A stretch of 64,000 nt of DNA from Larix kaempferi (GCA_027924585.1 BSBM01000637.1:2480001-2544000), one strand, 5' to 3'; counted from the first letter of the stretch, positions 44,632 to 56,100 are shown. Numbers and translations: made by a program. Notes: generated from the letters alone by a model not told the origin.

Positions 44632-47506
44632 ATGTCTGAAAGGTCTTCGGTAGAGCAAGAACTCATGCTCTCGGAGGCTCTGAAAATATTTCAATACGAA
44701 GGTATTGAAGGGTTAATGAGAACCCCCGCAAAGAATATTGTTAAAGATAAGCCCGAAGCATCCTGAAGATCGCTAAGACACGCTGTATCCATGGAGCCCA
44801 AAGGAAAAGAACCGGTGCAGAAGGTGAAGTTACCAAAGATAAGCTCCGTATTGTCGAAGGGTCCACAGACTACTAAGGAAATTCTACTCAGATTCATGCC
44901 TGACTATATCTCAACAAGGGCACAGGGTGCACCAACACTAAAGCTACCAAATAATACAAAATACGATATTCCACTGTCACTGATTTCAAAACATGTGAAA
45001 TTGGCCGATAATCTCCTCGAAAAAATACAAGAATGCAAATAGGAAGACTACAACCTACTACAAATACAGAAGGAGGATAATCAACCAAGGTTTCTGCAGT
45101 TCTAGCCAAACAGGTATATGTGCTGGAAGAAAGATGTAAAAGGCAACCAGAACCTCGTCGCAGAAACCTGGCTGTCTGGAGTTGCACAGTCAGGACTATT
45201 AAATTTATTAGGACTCTCGCATTTTGACAGGTCCCCAGAAGTTAATGCGGTGGTGCGAACCTTAATGGCGCGCATGCACCAAGGATACCTATGGCTCGAC
45301 TGTAATGTCGACCTGAACATTGATTTGATCCATCGCATAATAGGTTTGAGCAAGAGAGGAGCATATCCAAAAAAATTCTTCTAAGGAAAAAAGAAGGATA
45401 AAGAAGTTGCCACATTAATGAAGCAGAGTACACTAGCCGCAAAGGGAAGGAGAGGTTTTTAGTCTGACGATATAAAGGACAACGTAACAAAGTTTGTCAC
45501 ACAACTATTAGCTGGTAAAATTCTAAGGAAATGTAGACCACTGGAAGTAACTACCAGCATTGTATTGCTAGGTGCAAGTCCGCAGAGGGAGAGAAGTATA
45601 ATTGGTGTCAGTACATACTGAATGAATTCCTTGATGGGTTGCTTGAAGTACAGGTAAGTGGAACCTATTTCCACTTCACATGGCTGATAGTCCTAATGGA
45701 TTTTGTCAGTTGGAAGGAACCAAAGGATTACGTCGGCGTGTTCATTGATAAAGATGACTGCAGAGGACCATGCTATCAAAACCTATGGGAAAAGCTAGAT
45801 CCACATAGGCAGCATGCAACGAATGAGGTGTTCCACACCTACTACCATCAACTGCACGATGTCATCACCGCCACATCATGCATATCAAAAGAGGTAACAA
45901 GCAAATACATACAAACTGTAAATTTTTATGCTAACATGCGTTGCATTGAAATTTCAGCAAAGGCGCAAAGGAAGAACATAGAATGGTTAGAGGGGTGCTA
46001 TCACATGACGGAGGAAGACATTGATCTTCTCATGAAAGAATGGCCTGTGTAGTATCGAGTCGAGATATTTGATGTCCTAAGCGATGATGGTGAGGACAAT
46101 CCAATTCCATGCCCCATTATCGAAGAACCACCGAAGAGGAAGGAACCTAAAAGTCCATTACACCTGAAGGGACCACAGAAAAAATCCAAAGCAAATAAGG
46201 AAAAGATTGATACAGTCCTTAAAGAGGACGATTATGAAATAATCGCTCAGGTATCAATGAAAAAATGGAAGACATGATGATCGAGAAGGAGAAGAAGGAA
46301 AAGGTGCTTCACAAAACCTTGAAGGAGAACATTAATAAGCTGGAGGTGATTAACAGGTACAACAGAGATTGCCAGCGCAGAAAGACTCAGACTCCGAGCT
46401 GAAATCGGGAAGCACTCTGCAAAAGCAAGTGCCGCAGTTGACTTTGGTGGCACCGATGAGGTCCCGCATTGTCCATTTACAACCATTAGCAGTAAGGTTG
46501 TGCTACCTGATGAAATAATGTTGGATACAAAGGACATAAAGCACGTGGAACTCTATCTTGCGAAGATACCGTTACCAGGCCTACATTACTTGCAGCTGCA
46601 AGTTTTTGAAGAGATGCATGAGAGAACCACTGATGCAATGAAAGGGCAAGCATAACTGCAGACAAGCTACAAAGAGTTGAAGGAAACTAGCTCATAGAGA
46701 GCAATGGAACTTGAAGATGAACATGACCATCGAAAAAGGCTAGAATCCACGATCACTGTGGTTGCAGATGAGATACCAGAATTTGAAGTACAAACGGAGC
46801 CCGCAGATATTGTTATCAAGATGGGCCAAATGGTGAATAAACTTAAGGAAGAAATAGATGATATGGAGATCAACCATGAAGCTAACATTTCTGCATTAAA
46901 GGGTCAACTTGAGCAAAATATACTACCGACCAAGGTAGAAATAAGGGAAAAAGAGGTAAAAGCCACAGCAGAAAGCATAGCCAGGGAAGTATCTAAATGT
47001 GAAAGTTTATTAGAGGTGGCTTCTAAGGAATTCACTACCCTTCAGGAAGACCCATAGTGGCTAGAAGTAAAGAATGCTCTCAAGACTAAGCAGACATAAT
47101 TCAAAAAGTTGCATGAGGAAGTTAAATCGTTACTAGCATGAGAGCGACTCCACAGATACAAAGAAGTCAATGCATTGAAGAAAAAAGTGCAAAATTTAAG
47201 AGAGAAGGAGGTTGCAATTGGGGATAAAACAAAGCCCTTCCTGGAGAAATCCAGCCTCATCTCACAGGAGATCGAAGACAAACTGAAAGAGATGTGAGAT
47301 GGTCAGTAGCAAGTGGAAGAGCAGGAAGGACAATAAATAACACCTAAAATGCTTGACATAGTAAGGAAAGTGAAAAAGAACATGAAGGAAGCAATCAAGA
47401 AGTTGATTGTTGAATACAATGACTTCGCTGTGTCACCCGGTCCATCGGACGAGGAACAGCTAGAAGATGCTAAAGTTGTAGGTGGCTCGGGGGCGAGCCA
47501 CATGTA
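44632..47506 (+). pseudogene. gypsy A accessory ORF, copy 2 (full length, broken)
   Basis: The only full-length copy spans 958 codons, from ATG at 44632 to TAA at 47504-47506, 13 bp before the 3' LTR. The N-terminal part has a private TGG to TAG at 45040-45042. The middle has GLLNLLGLSHFDRSPEVNAV and GTYFHFTWLIVLMDFVSWKE. The C-terminal third is charged with probable coiled coils (HRKRLESTITVVADEIPEFE, KMLDIVRKVKKNMKEAIKKL) and ends KVVGGSGASHM. Several stops and frameshifts exist. No family is recognised and no signal peptide or membrane anchor is evident. Confidence 0.7.
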
Positions 47507-47519
47507 AGTGTTAGGGGCT

Positions 47520-49446
47520 TGTTGGGCCTAGCCCAAGGGGGTCAAATTTTGAACACATTAATTTTTTGGGAACTGCAAAGCTGAGCGCAGCATGGATGGA
47601 AACTTTGTGTGAAAATCAGTTTTTGGAAGCTGTGAGGAGAAGCGCAGCACAGTTTTGGTGTGCTGCGATGATTGTGCACAGCGCACTATCGGAAGAGCTA
47701 CGAGGTTGATGCTGCGAAGATAACATCACCGTGATGTGCCACGTCAATGGAGATCCAACCAAGCAGAGCGTTGGATGGATGACGACAGTTATTTTGGTTA
47801 GGTCACAGAAGACCTGTTTTTGGCAAAGATCGTTGATAACTACCAAGCAGGTGTTATACCTCCATATTTCACAGTGTCGCATCTTCACCATAAAAATAGT
47901 TGACAACACTTCCCCTACTGCTTAAAACACCCAAAAGAGAAAAATGATGAGTGATCCTTGAAGACAAACCTATCATGTCAAGAATCAACCCAGCTGAGAC
48001 TTCATATACCTACACTACCATGCCTTGCTCCAACTTAGGTGCATGGTAGTCCACACTACCGCGCTATGCTCTTTCTCTGCCATGTGGTACTACTGTGCTA
48101 TGCTCAGTTTAAGAGGCGTGGTACTCCATTTTTAGCCTTTTTTCCATGGCTTATGGGATCTTTATCTTTGAGAGATTTTTTAGGATTGGTATCCCTGATT
48201 CGATCCTAACTCACCTTCTTAGATTAGTGGGCCTGATCCACTAAACATTCCCAAGATCCATTCTTCTCTCTTGATGGTTAACCCTACTACACACTATAAG
48301 AGAGAGGCATTCCATGAGCAAAGGGGGGGACTCTTGGAGACATCAAACTTATGATCTTGAATCTTTGTGGAGATAGCTAGAGGAGAAATCACTTGGAGCT
48401 AGGAGTTGGCTTGGACATCAAGCAACCATTGTAAGTGACTTCAAGTTGGTAATAGAACATAACTTGTCTTGTTTCCCAAATCATGTGTGTTGATTTTGTT
48501 TCAATTATATGATTTGTATCTGTTATAGATTTAAATTCTAACTCATATTTCAAGTTGCTAGAGAATCGTATATGCTTGTATCTTGGTTTCATTCTGATAG
48601 GTTCATTCACGAGGACTTGGAAATTGGAGCAACCATTGGGATGAGCAATTGAATAGAAGGTCAGTTAGATCTCTTCCATTTCTTTCAGTAGTTTAATCTT
48701 GTAATGTCTGTTTAGATCTAGGAATTCAAGGTAGCATTTGTTATTTTTTGTCTTAGTATAGAATCAGTTAAAGTCTACTTTAACCTAAGAGAATTTCTGC
48801 CTATCCGTAGGGAGAAATATCTACAACAGCAGGGGGTAGGTGTAGATCGGGAGGTAGGTGACTGATCACACAAATAGAAGAATACTACTACTTGAGTCAG
48901 TCATCTAAGGCCGTGAAAGAAGGAACAACTCGATGGAAGCAAGCTGTTGGCGCGGATGACAAGGGGGCGGATAGAAACGTGTCTACACAGAGGATAGCCA
49001 CAACTAAAGATCCACTACTAGGCACCTGCGGTCCAGTTTTGGGAAAACCATGATAGTTTTGTAGACCTAAGGGTTTCTGCCTTCATAAATGTAAAGACAT
49101 GACCTATGGGTCTTGATTTATAAATAAGGAAATTTTGTAAGGGAAAGGGTTAACTCTTCATTTTGTTGATTATTATTAAATATCGTTGGATCTGTAAGAT
49201 TGAAGCATTGTAAAGGCTCTGCAGCTGAGTGCGCATAGACCTAATTTTGAGAGGTAGAAGAATGTCTGCAGCTGAGTGCGCAGAGACCTAATTTTGAGAG
49301 GTAGAAGAATGTCTGCAGCTGAGTACGCAAATGAAGAACTATTGTACCCTTCCTTAAGATAAATAAACAACAGTTCTTGTGGACATAGCTTCCCATCCGG
49401 GGGAGTGAACCACGTTAAACCTTGTGTCATGTGATTGTTGTGTATG
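47520..49446 (+). repeat. 3' LTR of gypsy A, interrupted twice
   Basis: It starts TGTTGGGCC after TTAGGGGCT. It matches the 5' LTR with about 20 differences in the first 200 bp. It is split by a solo-LTR-like insert (47852-48828) and ended at 49446 by the insertion of gypsy B; the rest of this LTR should lie beyond the window. A TATAAATAAGG box lies near 49120. A stretch containing GCAGCTGAGTGCGCA is tandemly repeated near 49210-49330. Confidence 0.85.
47852..48828. mobile_element. 977-bp solo-LTR-like insertion
   Basis: It interrupts the gypsy A 3' LTR. It begins TGTTATACC, ends CTACAACA, and is flanked by a 5-bp duplication, GCAGG (47847-47851 and 48829-48833). There is no coding potential. 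TG and CA ends with a 5-bp duplication indicate a solo LTR of an element not otherwise present here. An absence-of-insert comparison is provided by 19395-21080. Confidence 0.82.
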
Positions 49447-50650
49447 TGTTGGAGCATAGGCCGTAGCTATAGTAAAGCTGCAAATTTTGAGGAAAAAGCA
49501 CAAGTGTTGAGAGGAAAGTGCTAATTTTGAATAAGCACCAATTTTTGGGCAGAAGTAAACAAGTGCGCAGTACGGTGCCAGATGGACGAGCTCAGCGCAG
49601 ATCACGGACCGGAAATCACGGAGCTAGCGTGAACACGTCAAAGGAGAATGAATGTGGCCGAGTAGAAAGCTCAGCTACCGTAATAAATGTAGCGATGGAA
49701 TAGAAGGCTCAGCTACCCTCATTAAGGCTAAGTACAGAAGTTATGGTTGCTCTGATCAAGGAAGAGCAACGAACCAAAGCATTGAAGGAGAAGGACAAGG
49801 AGCAGTGAATGATGAAGCGGCGTCCATACCCGCAATCTGCGCCAGAAATTGTGGAGCCTGCAGGAAGCGACGACGTGACTGCAAGCAGCACCTACAGTAC
49901 ACCTAGCCATGTACGCGGTTAGGGTTTTGGGGAATACTGCTGGGGAAAGGCCCACAGTTTTTTAAAGGTGCGACCATCAAGGCCACCTATATAGATGTGT
50001 AATTGTAAAGGAAGAAGGTTAGATGTTTTAGATGTTAGATGTTTTAGCCATTAGAGAGCTAGAGTGGTTAGAAGGCCATTGTAAGTTGGTTGTTGATTGT
50101 TTTCTATTGTGTTGTTAGAAGACGAGTTAGAACTGGATAGCTGTGAAGCTAATCCCTGAGTTGCAGACAGTCTGAGTCGACGTCTAGACTATTGTAACCT
50201 CTGTAGAGGAAGAGACTAGATCGAGAGAAGGGCTCCCAGCTGTGTGCGTGGAGTTTCCTAGAAAGATCTAAGGCTGCAGCTGTGTGCGCAACATTATTGT
50301 GTAATTTCCAATTGAGTTAATATAAGATATACTTCCTGTGGACGTGGTTTCCCGTGGAGGTGAAGTCGATAAGTCTTCTTGTTATGATAATATTCCGCGT
50401 GAATGCATATCTGTGTGTTGTTATCCATGCTTTCATGAACATTGTGTTATCTTTATGAATATGTTAAGTACGTTCTCGAAGCTTCCTTAGACGTTATAAT
50501 TGTTAAGTATTGAAGGAATCTGTAGAACACCGTCGCTGCGGCGCTTGAGAAGTGTGTTGCTGCGTCGTGGCGCAGGGTTGGAAAAATTACAGTATCAGAC
50601 GCCGGGGGTAATCGCCTCGTGTGTCGGAGTGGAGATACCGCGCAGCTGGG
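49447..50650 (+). repeat. 5' LTR of gypsy B, left part
   Basis: It starts TGTTGGAGC and is cut at 50650 by copia E; the remainder is 57751-58012. Total length without the insert is about 1466 bp. Words such as GAGCTAGAGTGG and GTGGACGTGGTTTCCCGTGG are present. Short ORFs inside are shadows. Confidence 0.82.
50646..50650 (+). other. target duplication CTGGG, left copy
   Basis: CTGGG precedes the copia E LTR and recurs at 57746-57750 directly after it. Confidence 0.9.
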
Positions 50651-51255
50651 TGTTGATGTATATGTAACTTCGAAATGTATTTCACATATATGTATATTGT
50701 ATTACTATAGAGATGGTATTATTCCTCTATAAGGAAGTGTCGTCATTTATATTGTAAATGTGGTAACTTATTCTTGATGGGTTATTAGACCACCTTGTTG
50801 GGGTCGGCCCTATATAAGTCATGTGGGTCAAAGGGTTATTAGACCACCCTATTGGGGGTCGACCCAGTCAGCATTATGTTATGTGGTTAAGTTCAAGCCT
50901 ACATGAGTTAGGTAAAAAGGCAAGTCAATTAAAGTATAAATAGAGTGCGGGAGGCACTCTATTTACTCACTCACTTCTCACACATGCACTCAAGGAGGAG
51001 TGGCACACTTATGGAGGAGGAGGATTTTCTTATAGGTTGTGTCTATCTCTTATGGTTGGTTGTATCTTTGCTCTATCTATCTCTGAGGAAGTTATTGGGG
51101 TTTTTCACCTTTATGGTTTTCCCCAAGTAAATCTTTGTGTCTCTTGTGTGCTTGCATTATTGTCTCCATGATTGATATGCTGTAGATATGCTGTACATGT
51201 TGTTCTCTCAGTTAAGATCCTAGATCAGATTGAAGTAAATTCTTAAAATTTAACA
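50651..51255 (+). repeat. 5' LTR of copia E
   Basis: It starts TGTTGATGTA and ends TTAACA, with TATAAATA at 50935-50942. It is 34 bp longer than the 3' LTR; the difference lies in the TTATTAGACCACC and GTCGGCCC repeats around 50780-50870. Confidence 0.92.
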
Positions 51256-51273
51256 TGGTATCAAAGCTAACCT
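51256..51273 (+). other. copia E primer binding site, Met-tRNA type
   Basis: TGGTATCAAAGCTAACC directly follows the LTR; it matches TGGTATCAGAGC at 11 of 12 positions. Confidence 0.88.
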
Positions 51274-52569
51274 GAAAGAAGGCATGATATGGCATGTATG
51301 ACACTTGTTGCACTTACGATGTTAGGGCTTGATATAGCAAAAACCAGTCGTCGTAGCACTTTCGCTATAAATCCATTTTGGTGAAGGTTTCGGATCTGAA
51401 ATTATTACAAGTCGAAGCTTAAATCCTCATATACCTTGTGTCCAAAGGACAACCTCTAATTCGTTGTACTTTGTGATTTATGATCTTTACAATATAGGGT
51501 TTCTGCCTCTTCCAGATCTGAGTCAAAATCAGGTGACCTTGGGAAAAAAGTCATAGCTTGGGCTAGGAAGTTCCAAATGAAATTTCGTAAAATGTTGCAG
51601 GTAGTACACAGACTGAGCTATCTTGAAACGTTTTCAGAGGCCGAAGTTGAAACAGTGACACGTGGAACGCCGTACAAGTGCGCTCTCCTGTATTATCCGA
51701 TAAACAGGTCATGTTGCGACACTTGGCATAACTCTCTCTCAAAGAGTCCAGTTGAGGTAAAACCTATCAGGATGGAAATATAACAGGTAGAGCTATGTCA
51801 AGAAAAGTTTTCAGAGGCTGAAGTTGACACAGTGACACATGGCGCGCCGTACAAGTTCGCTCTCCTGTATTATCCCATAAACAGGTCACGTTGCAACACT
51901 TGGCATAACTCTCTCTCAGAGAATCCAATTGAGGTCAGAACTGTCAGGATGGAAAGATAGTAGGTCAAGATATCTCAAAAAACTTTTTCAGACCATGTGT
52001 TTCAAAAATTTCAGAGTTACACCAGAAACAATCAGGTACATATTTCTATCAAAACAAAATTATTTTTTGAGTACCTTCATTCATGGCTTCCGGAATTTAG
52101 GGCTTTGGAGAAAGTTGGAATTTTTGTAATCGGATACCACGGCTGAATGCTACTCATCAAAATAAAAATTTAGAGACCAATATCAAAATTTTTGGTTGGG
52201 CAGAAGGCCGGGCTTGATCAGACCCTAGTTCAGGACTTTGATCAGAAAAGTGGAAAATTAGGGCTTCTGTAAAAATGGGAATTTTTGAAATCTGTGACCA
52301 CGGCTGGAAGCTCCTCAGAAAAATAGAAGCTTAGAGCTTTGGGTCAAACCTTTTGATTGGGAAGAAGAGTGGGCTTCATCAAACCCTAGTTCAGGGTCAC
52401 GTCCAGTGAATCCGGAAGTTTCAAAGGCAAAATTGAGGAGTGAAACTTTACAGTTTTCAAATTCTGAATATACCAGTTTGATCAGCTCATCAAGGCGCAT
52501 ATTTCTATCCCTTCGGAAGTTTGAAATTCAAAGTTTGAATTTTTGGGGTTTCTCTGACAAACCCATATC
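51274..52569 (+). other. copia E leader with a 187-bp tandem repeat
   Basis: A non-coding leader. Two full units and the start of a third (51598-51784, 51785-51965 and beyond) share TTTTCAGAGGC, GACACAGTGACAC, CCGTACAAG and AAACAGGTCA. A second pair, near 52130-52400, shares the words CCACGGCTG and AAACCCTAGTTCAGG. Parts match the leaders of copia D and F. Confidence 0.8.
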
Positions 52570-52725
52570 CAGCTCCAGGTCCAGTTCTTTCAAATCAAGT
52601 GGATTGGGTTAATCCTAGAAGAAGATGGATTGGTCACCTGCATAAGTGAAGAAGTTCCTGTTTCAGAGGGAGATGAGGCTAAGGCCTTACATAAGAAGAT
52701 TACAAGCGATCTCGACAGGTATGAC
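52570..52725 (+). pseudogene. copia E gag scrap
   Basis: With frame changes, the text GGGTTAATCCTAGAAGAAGA and GAAGAAGTTCCTGTTTCAGA corresponds to the copia F gag piece around RIGLILEENELDTYI and FEVPVPKEE. About 50 codons remain; the first 20 codons are gone and the match stops near GATCTCGACAG. Confidence 0.65.
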
Positions 52726-54260
52726 TCATCGAGGTATGTTTTGAGATTTGTTCATGATTAAGTTTATGGTATGTTTGTTTTCATGTTATTACGGTTAGTA
52801 CAATCTTGATTTTAGACTTGTCATATCACCTTAATAAAATTATGAATGCACGATAGAAAATATTCATTGATTAGGGTATTGACACTTATGATTGTACTAA
52901 TGCATTATGGTGTTGTATGAGGTTTATGTTGTCTACTAACATGAAAGGTACACCAAGAAAGACAAATCATGTTTTGGTCCAAGAACATATGATCATGATA
53001 ACATGAGGACAAAGATTCATCCATTGTCATGGATCTCATAGAAGATCCATTTACGAGGTATGTATAACTTGGTTTTGTAATGGTTAACTTATGAGACATG
53101 CAGGTTACTAGCACAAGTCACTGAAGAGAACCAAAAGACATTATACGGGCACGTTAGACATAACTAGCTATCATGCTAATCCAGGTATGTTTTTCCTATA
53201 TCAAACTAGAATCCTACCTTGGGTTAGGATCTTATACTGTTTTGTTGTTGATAATGACTATTCATGAAGTCATAGGTTTGAATAGTTATGGGTATATGCA
53301 TATTATATGTCTTACCTTAATTAATGATATGACTAACCCGAAGAGTCATAGGTTTGAGTAATTATAGGTTTAGACATGGTATGTTTCTTATGATTTGACT
53401 AACCATAAGAATCCTACATAAACCTTAATTGCTAATGCTTATTATTTCTATTTGAATTGATCCTGACTATACATGCTTGAGATTATTGTGTTTTGATAAT
53501 ATTAAGATTATACTAATGAATGTTTGATTATGTATGAGACCTAGAGGATAACACAATCATGATACTAACAAGCATGCATAGGGACCAAGGATGAATATGA
53601 GTTCAAGAACAGGTAATCCAGAAAGCAAAGATCAAGAGGGAGTACACTCCAATGGTTTATGCAAGGATGCAAATATTCAGAGGGAGTTGACCATCTCTCT
53701 ACATTCCACAACAGAAAGGTGTAGAAGAAGCTAATTCAGATTAAGACTCCAGTAGCTCCTGCAAGGAAGCGAAGACTCAGAGGAAGTCCACCCAACAAAC
53801 AAACAAAGATAAGTATTTGAATTGTCATTGCTTAAATCATATTGTTCAATAATGTATATACTGATGTTCCTAGAATTAGGTTGTGTATTATGCATATTAG
53901 AATAATTGCATTGATGAACAGTATACTACTAATATGAATGGGTAAGTAGCCTATGGCACTGTACAACATTCCATTGCTACTTATCTATAATGAAACCTCT
54001 TTGCTAACATGTTGGGAGTTGTGCACACTCTTAACAATATTTTGGTAGAGATTGGAAGGCATCTAGAAAGTTATGGGATATGGATAAATGTTGTATTGAA
54101 GCATTGGCTAAGATAATTGCATGACTGTATGACATATTTCTTTATGTGTAAGAATTTGTTCTGAAAACTATGAGATGTTTTCTAATCATGCAATTTAACT
54201 TGTTGTGTAGGAAAGATCATATGCCATCTCCTACAAAAGAAGAACTACAACATTTGTTCA
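52726..54260 (+). other. copia E non-coding interior with splice-like words
   Basis: There is no long open frame. It is shared in part with copia D (15727-16790). It contains CGAGGTATGTTTTGA (52733), TCTACTAACATGAAAG (52932), CGAGGTATGTATAAC (53054), GACATGCAGGTTACTAG (53096) and CCAGGTATGTTTTTC (53182), which resemble 5' and 3' splice sites and branch points. It may be captured host sequence. Confidence 0.6.
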
Positions 54261-55175
54261 ACAACAAAATTATCTATTGAAGATATTGAAGTTCCCAGGA
54301 TACGGGAAGAATTCCATGATCCGTCGATCATGAAGAACGATGCTTGGGATGCGGTCCCAAGAGCTGAAGGGAAGTCTGTTGTGACCTCCAAATGGAACTA
54401 TCAGATCAAGCATGTTGCAGATGGCAGCATTGAGAAATATAAAAGTGATGAAATAGAAGATGCACCAGATGGATTTCAAGACAGCATGGTGTAGTCATAT
54501 ATGTGTGCAGAACTTGGTATGGTAGGATAGACGGTTTTCTATCCAGTTTGGGCTTTACCAAGAATAAAGAGGATTCCAACCTTTTCTACAAGGTTGAGGA
54601 AGGCAATCCAGTGATACTACTTTTGTATGCGGATAACCTATTGTTACAGGTGAAGACAGATTGATTGACGACACGTAGTGGAAGCTTACTACCGAGTTTG
54701 AGATGAAGAACTTTAGGATGATGCACTATTTGTTTTTGGCATGGAGGTGTGGCGGAGTGTAGATGGAATCTTCCTTGGACAAAGGAAGTATGCAGTAGAG
54801 ATCCTGAAGAGGTTCGGGATGATGGATTGCAAGGCCATGGCCACACCTATGGCATCAAATCTGAAGCTTCTATGCAATGCTTCATCTGAGCCGGTTGATG
54901 TCTCTATGTATTGTTAGATGATTGGGTCCTTGATGTACCTGACGAACAAGAGACCAGATATTTGCTTTGCTGTGAACACATTGAGCCAGTTCCTGACGGA
55001 TCCAAGGAGTGTTCACCTGGTTGCTGTAAAGCATGTTCTGAGGTACCTGAAGGGTACAGTGGATTATGGGCTCAAGTATGAGGTGAATTAAAAGTTTAAC
55101 CTGCAGGGTTATGTTGATTCAGATTGGGCTGGCAGTGCTGCAGACAGGAAGAGCACATCTGGGTGTTGCTTCAGT
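54261..55175 (+). pseudogene. copia E RT remnant
   Basis: The start, MKNDAWDAVPRAEGKSVVTS, matches copia F RT. Internal deletions then join pieces: GSIEKYK is followed by an altered KMHQMDFKT-like stretch, then RTWYGRIDGFLSSLGFTKNK and GNPVILLLYADNLLL. The catalytic YVDD is YADN. More frameshifts follow up to MHYLF-like text, with TAG and TAA stops before RNase H. No RT activity is possible. Confidence 0.82.
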
Positions 55176-55604
55176 ATGGGATCAGCTGTGATCTCTTGGT
55201 TTAGCAGGAAGCAGTCCTGCGTAGCACTGAGTACAGCTGAGGCAGAGTATGTTGCAGCCTGTTCAGCTAGTTGTGAGACAGTATGGCTACAGAAGCTACT
55301 GTTTGAGTTATTTGATCTCCCGTTGGATGCTACTGGTATCTTCTATGATAACCAGAGTTGTGTGAAGCTGTCCGAGAACCCAGTGTTTCATGACAGGTCG
55401 AAACACATAGAGATCAAATATCACTATATCAGGGATATGGTGCAGAGAGGAGCTATGAAGCTCCTGTATGTTGCGACGGATGAGCAGATTGCAGATGTGC
55501 TGACGAAGCCACTAGATAGGGTGAAGTTCGAGTACTTAGAGAGAGGCTTGGCGTTCTTCAGATCGAGGACACTTCGAGGAAGAAGCGATGGACACATTTG
55601 CTGA
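55176..55604 (+). CDS. copia E RNase H
   Basis: This open frame is the C-terminal RNase H: MGSAVISWFSRKQSCVALST, AEAEYVAACSASCETVWLQK, YDNQSCVKLSENPVF, KHIEIKYHYIRDMVQRGAMK and DVLTKPLDRVKFEYLERGL. The preceding part, with GYVDSDWAGSAADRKSTSG, is in the same frame from about 55091 after a TAA. A change after YLERGLAF shifts the last residues away from copia F (RERLGVLQIDD). It is probably a remnant not expressed alone. Confidence 0.85.
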   Translation: MGSAVISWFSRKQSCVALSTAEAEYVAACSASCETVWLQKLLFELFDLPLDATGIFYDNQSCVKLSENPVFHDRSKHIEIKYHYIRDMVQRGAMKLLYVATDEQIADVLTKPLDRVKFEYLERGLAFFRSRTLRGRSDGHIC

Positions 55605-55756
55605 AACCATTCCAAGCATGTTGGAAGGGGGATCCTTCACATGGCTGTGGATGTAAGCACTGGATGATGAGCATCAGGATGATGTTCTGGTTTCTGCTTG
55701 GATATGATCAGTTGGATCATTATATGTATTTTGTATGTATGCATCATGTTGGATGC

Positions 55757-56100
55757 TGATGGATACATTGTGTGGATCATGTATCTTTGTATGATCAGGT
55801 AGATCATGTATGTTGATGGATACATTGTGTGGATCATGTATCTTTGTATGATCAGGTAGATCATGTATGTTGATGGATACATTGTGTGGATCATGTATCT
55901 TTGTATGATCAGGTAGATCATGTATGCTGATGGATACATTGTGTGGATCATGTATCTTTGTATGATCAGGTAGATCATGTATGTTGATGGATACAGTGTG
56001 TGGATCATGTGTCTTTGTATGATCAGGTAGATCATGTATGCTGATGGATACATTGTGTGGATCATGTATCTATGTATGTATCAGGTGGATACTTGGTGTG
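55757..56100 (+). repeat. 57-bp minisatellite in the copia E 3' UTR
   Basis: About six units of 57 bp contain GATGGATACATTGTGTGGAT and TTGTATGATCAGGTAGATCA. The family is the same as 1-290 in copia F. The long ORF on the minus strand here is an artefact. Confidence 0.9.

Larger units (their letters stand above)
29203..47052 (+). repeat. tandem duplication, unit 2 (17,850 bp)
   Basis: Second copy of 11369-29202. Apart from about 75 substitutions it differs by a 15-bp insertion at 34498-34512 (TCTTCTCTATAGGGG) and a 1-bp insertion near 39083. It is followed by the genuine continuation of the accessory ORF at 47053. It contains six stop codons absent from copy 1. Confidence 0.93.
19395..47506 (+). 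mobile_element. Ty3-gypsy element A, extended by the tandem duplication
   Basis: A plus-strand, Tat/Ogre-like element. The 5' LTR is at 19395-21080 (and again at 37244-38929), and the 3' LTR starts at 47520. The duplication repeats everything from the copia D array to the accessory ORF, so the first copy lacks a 3' LTR and the second is followed by it. Order: LTR, tRNA-Glu-like primer site, ORF1, gag, protease, gag-like modules, integrase, internal polypurine tract, TATA box, accessory ORF. RT and RNase H are missing. Confidence 0.85.

Noticed and set aside
55637-56065. 142-codon ORF of repeated MIHTMYPS-type peptides on the minus strand
   Set aside because: It is the reverse strand of the 57-bp array of copia E, with no start context and no homology beyond the repeat.
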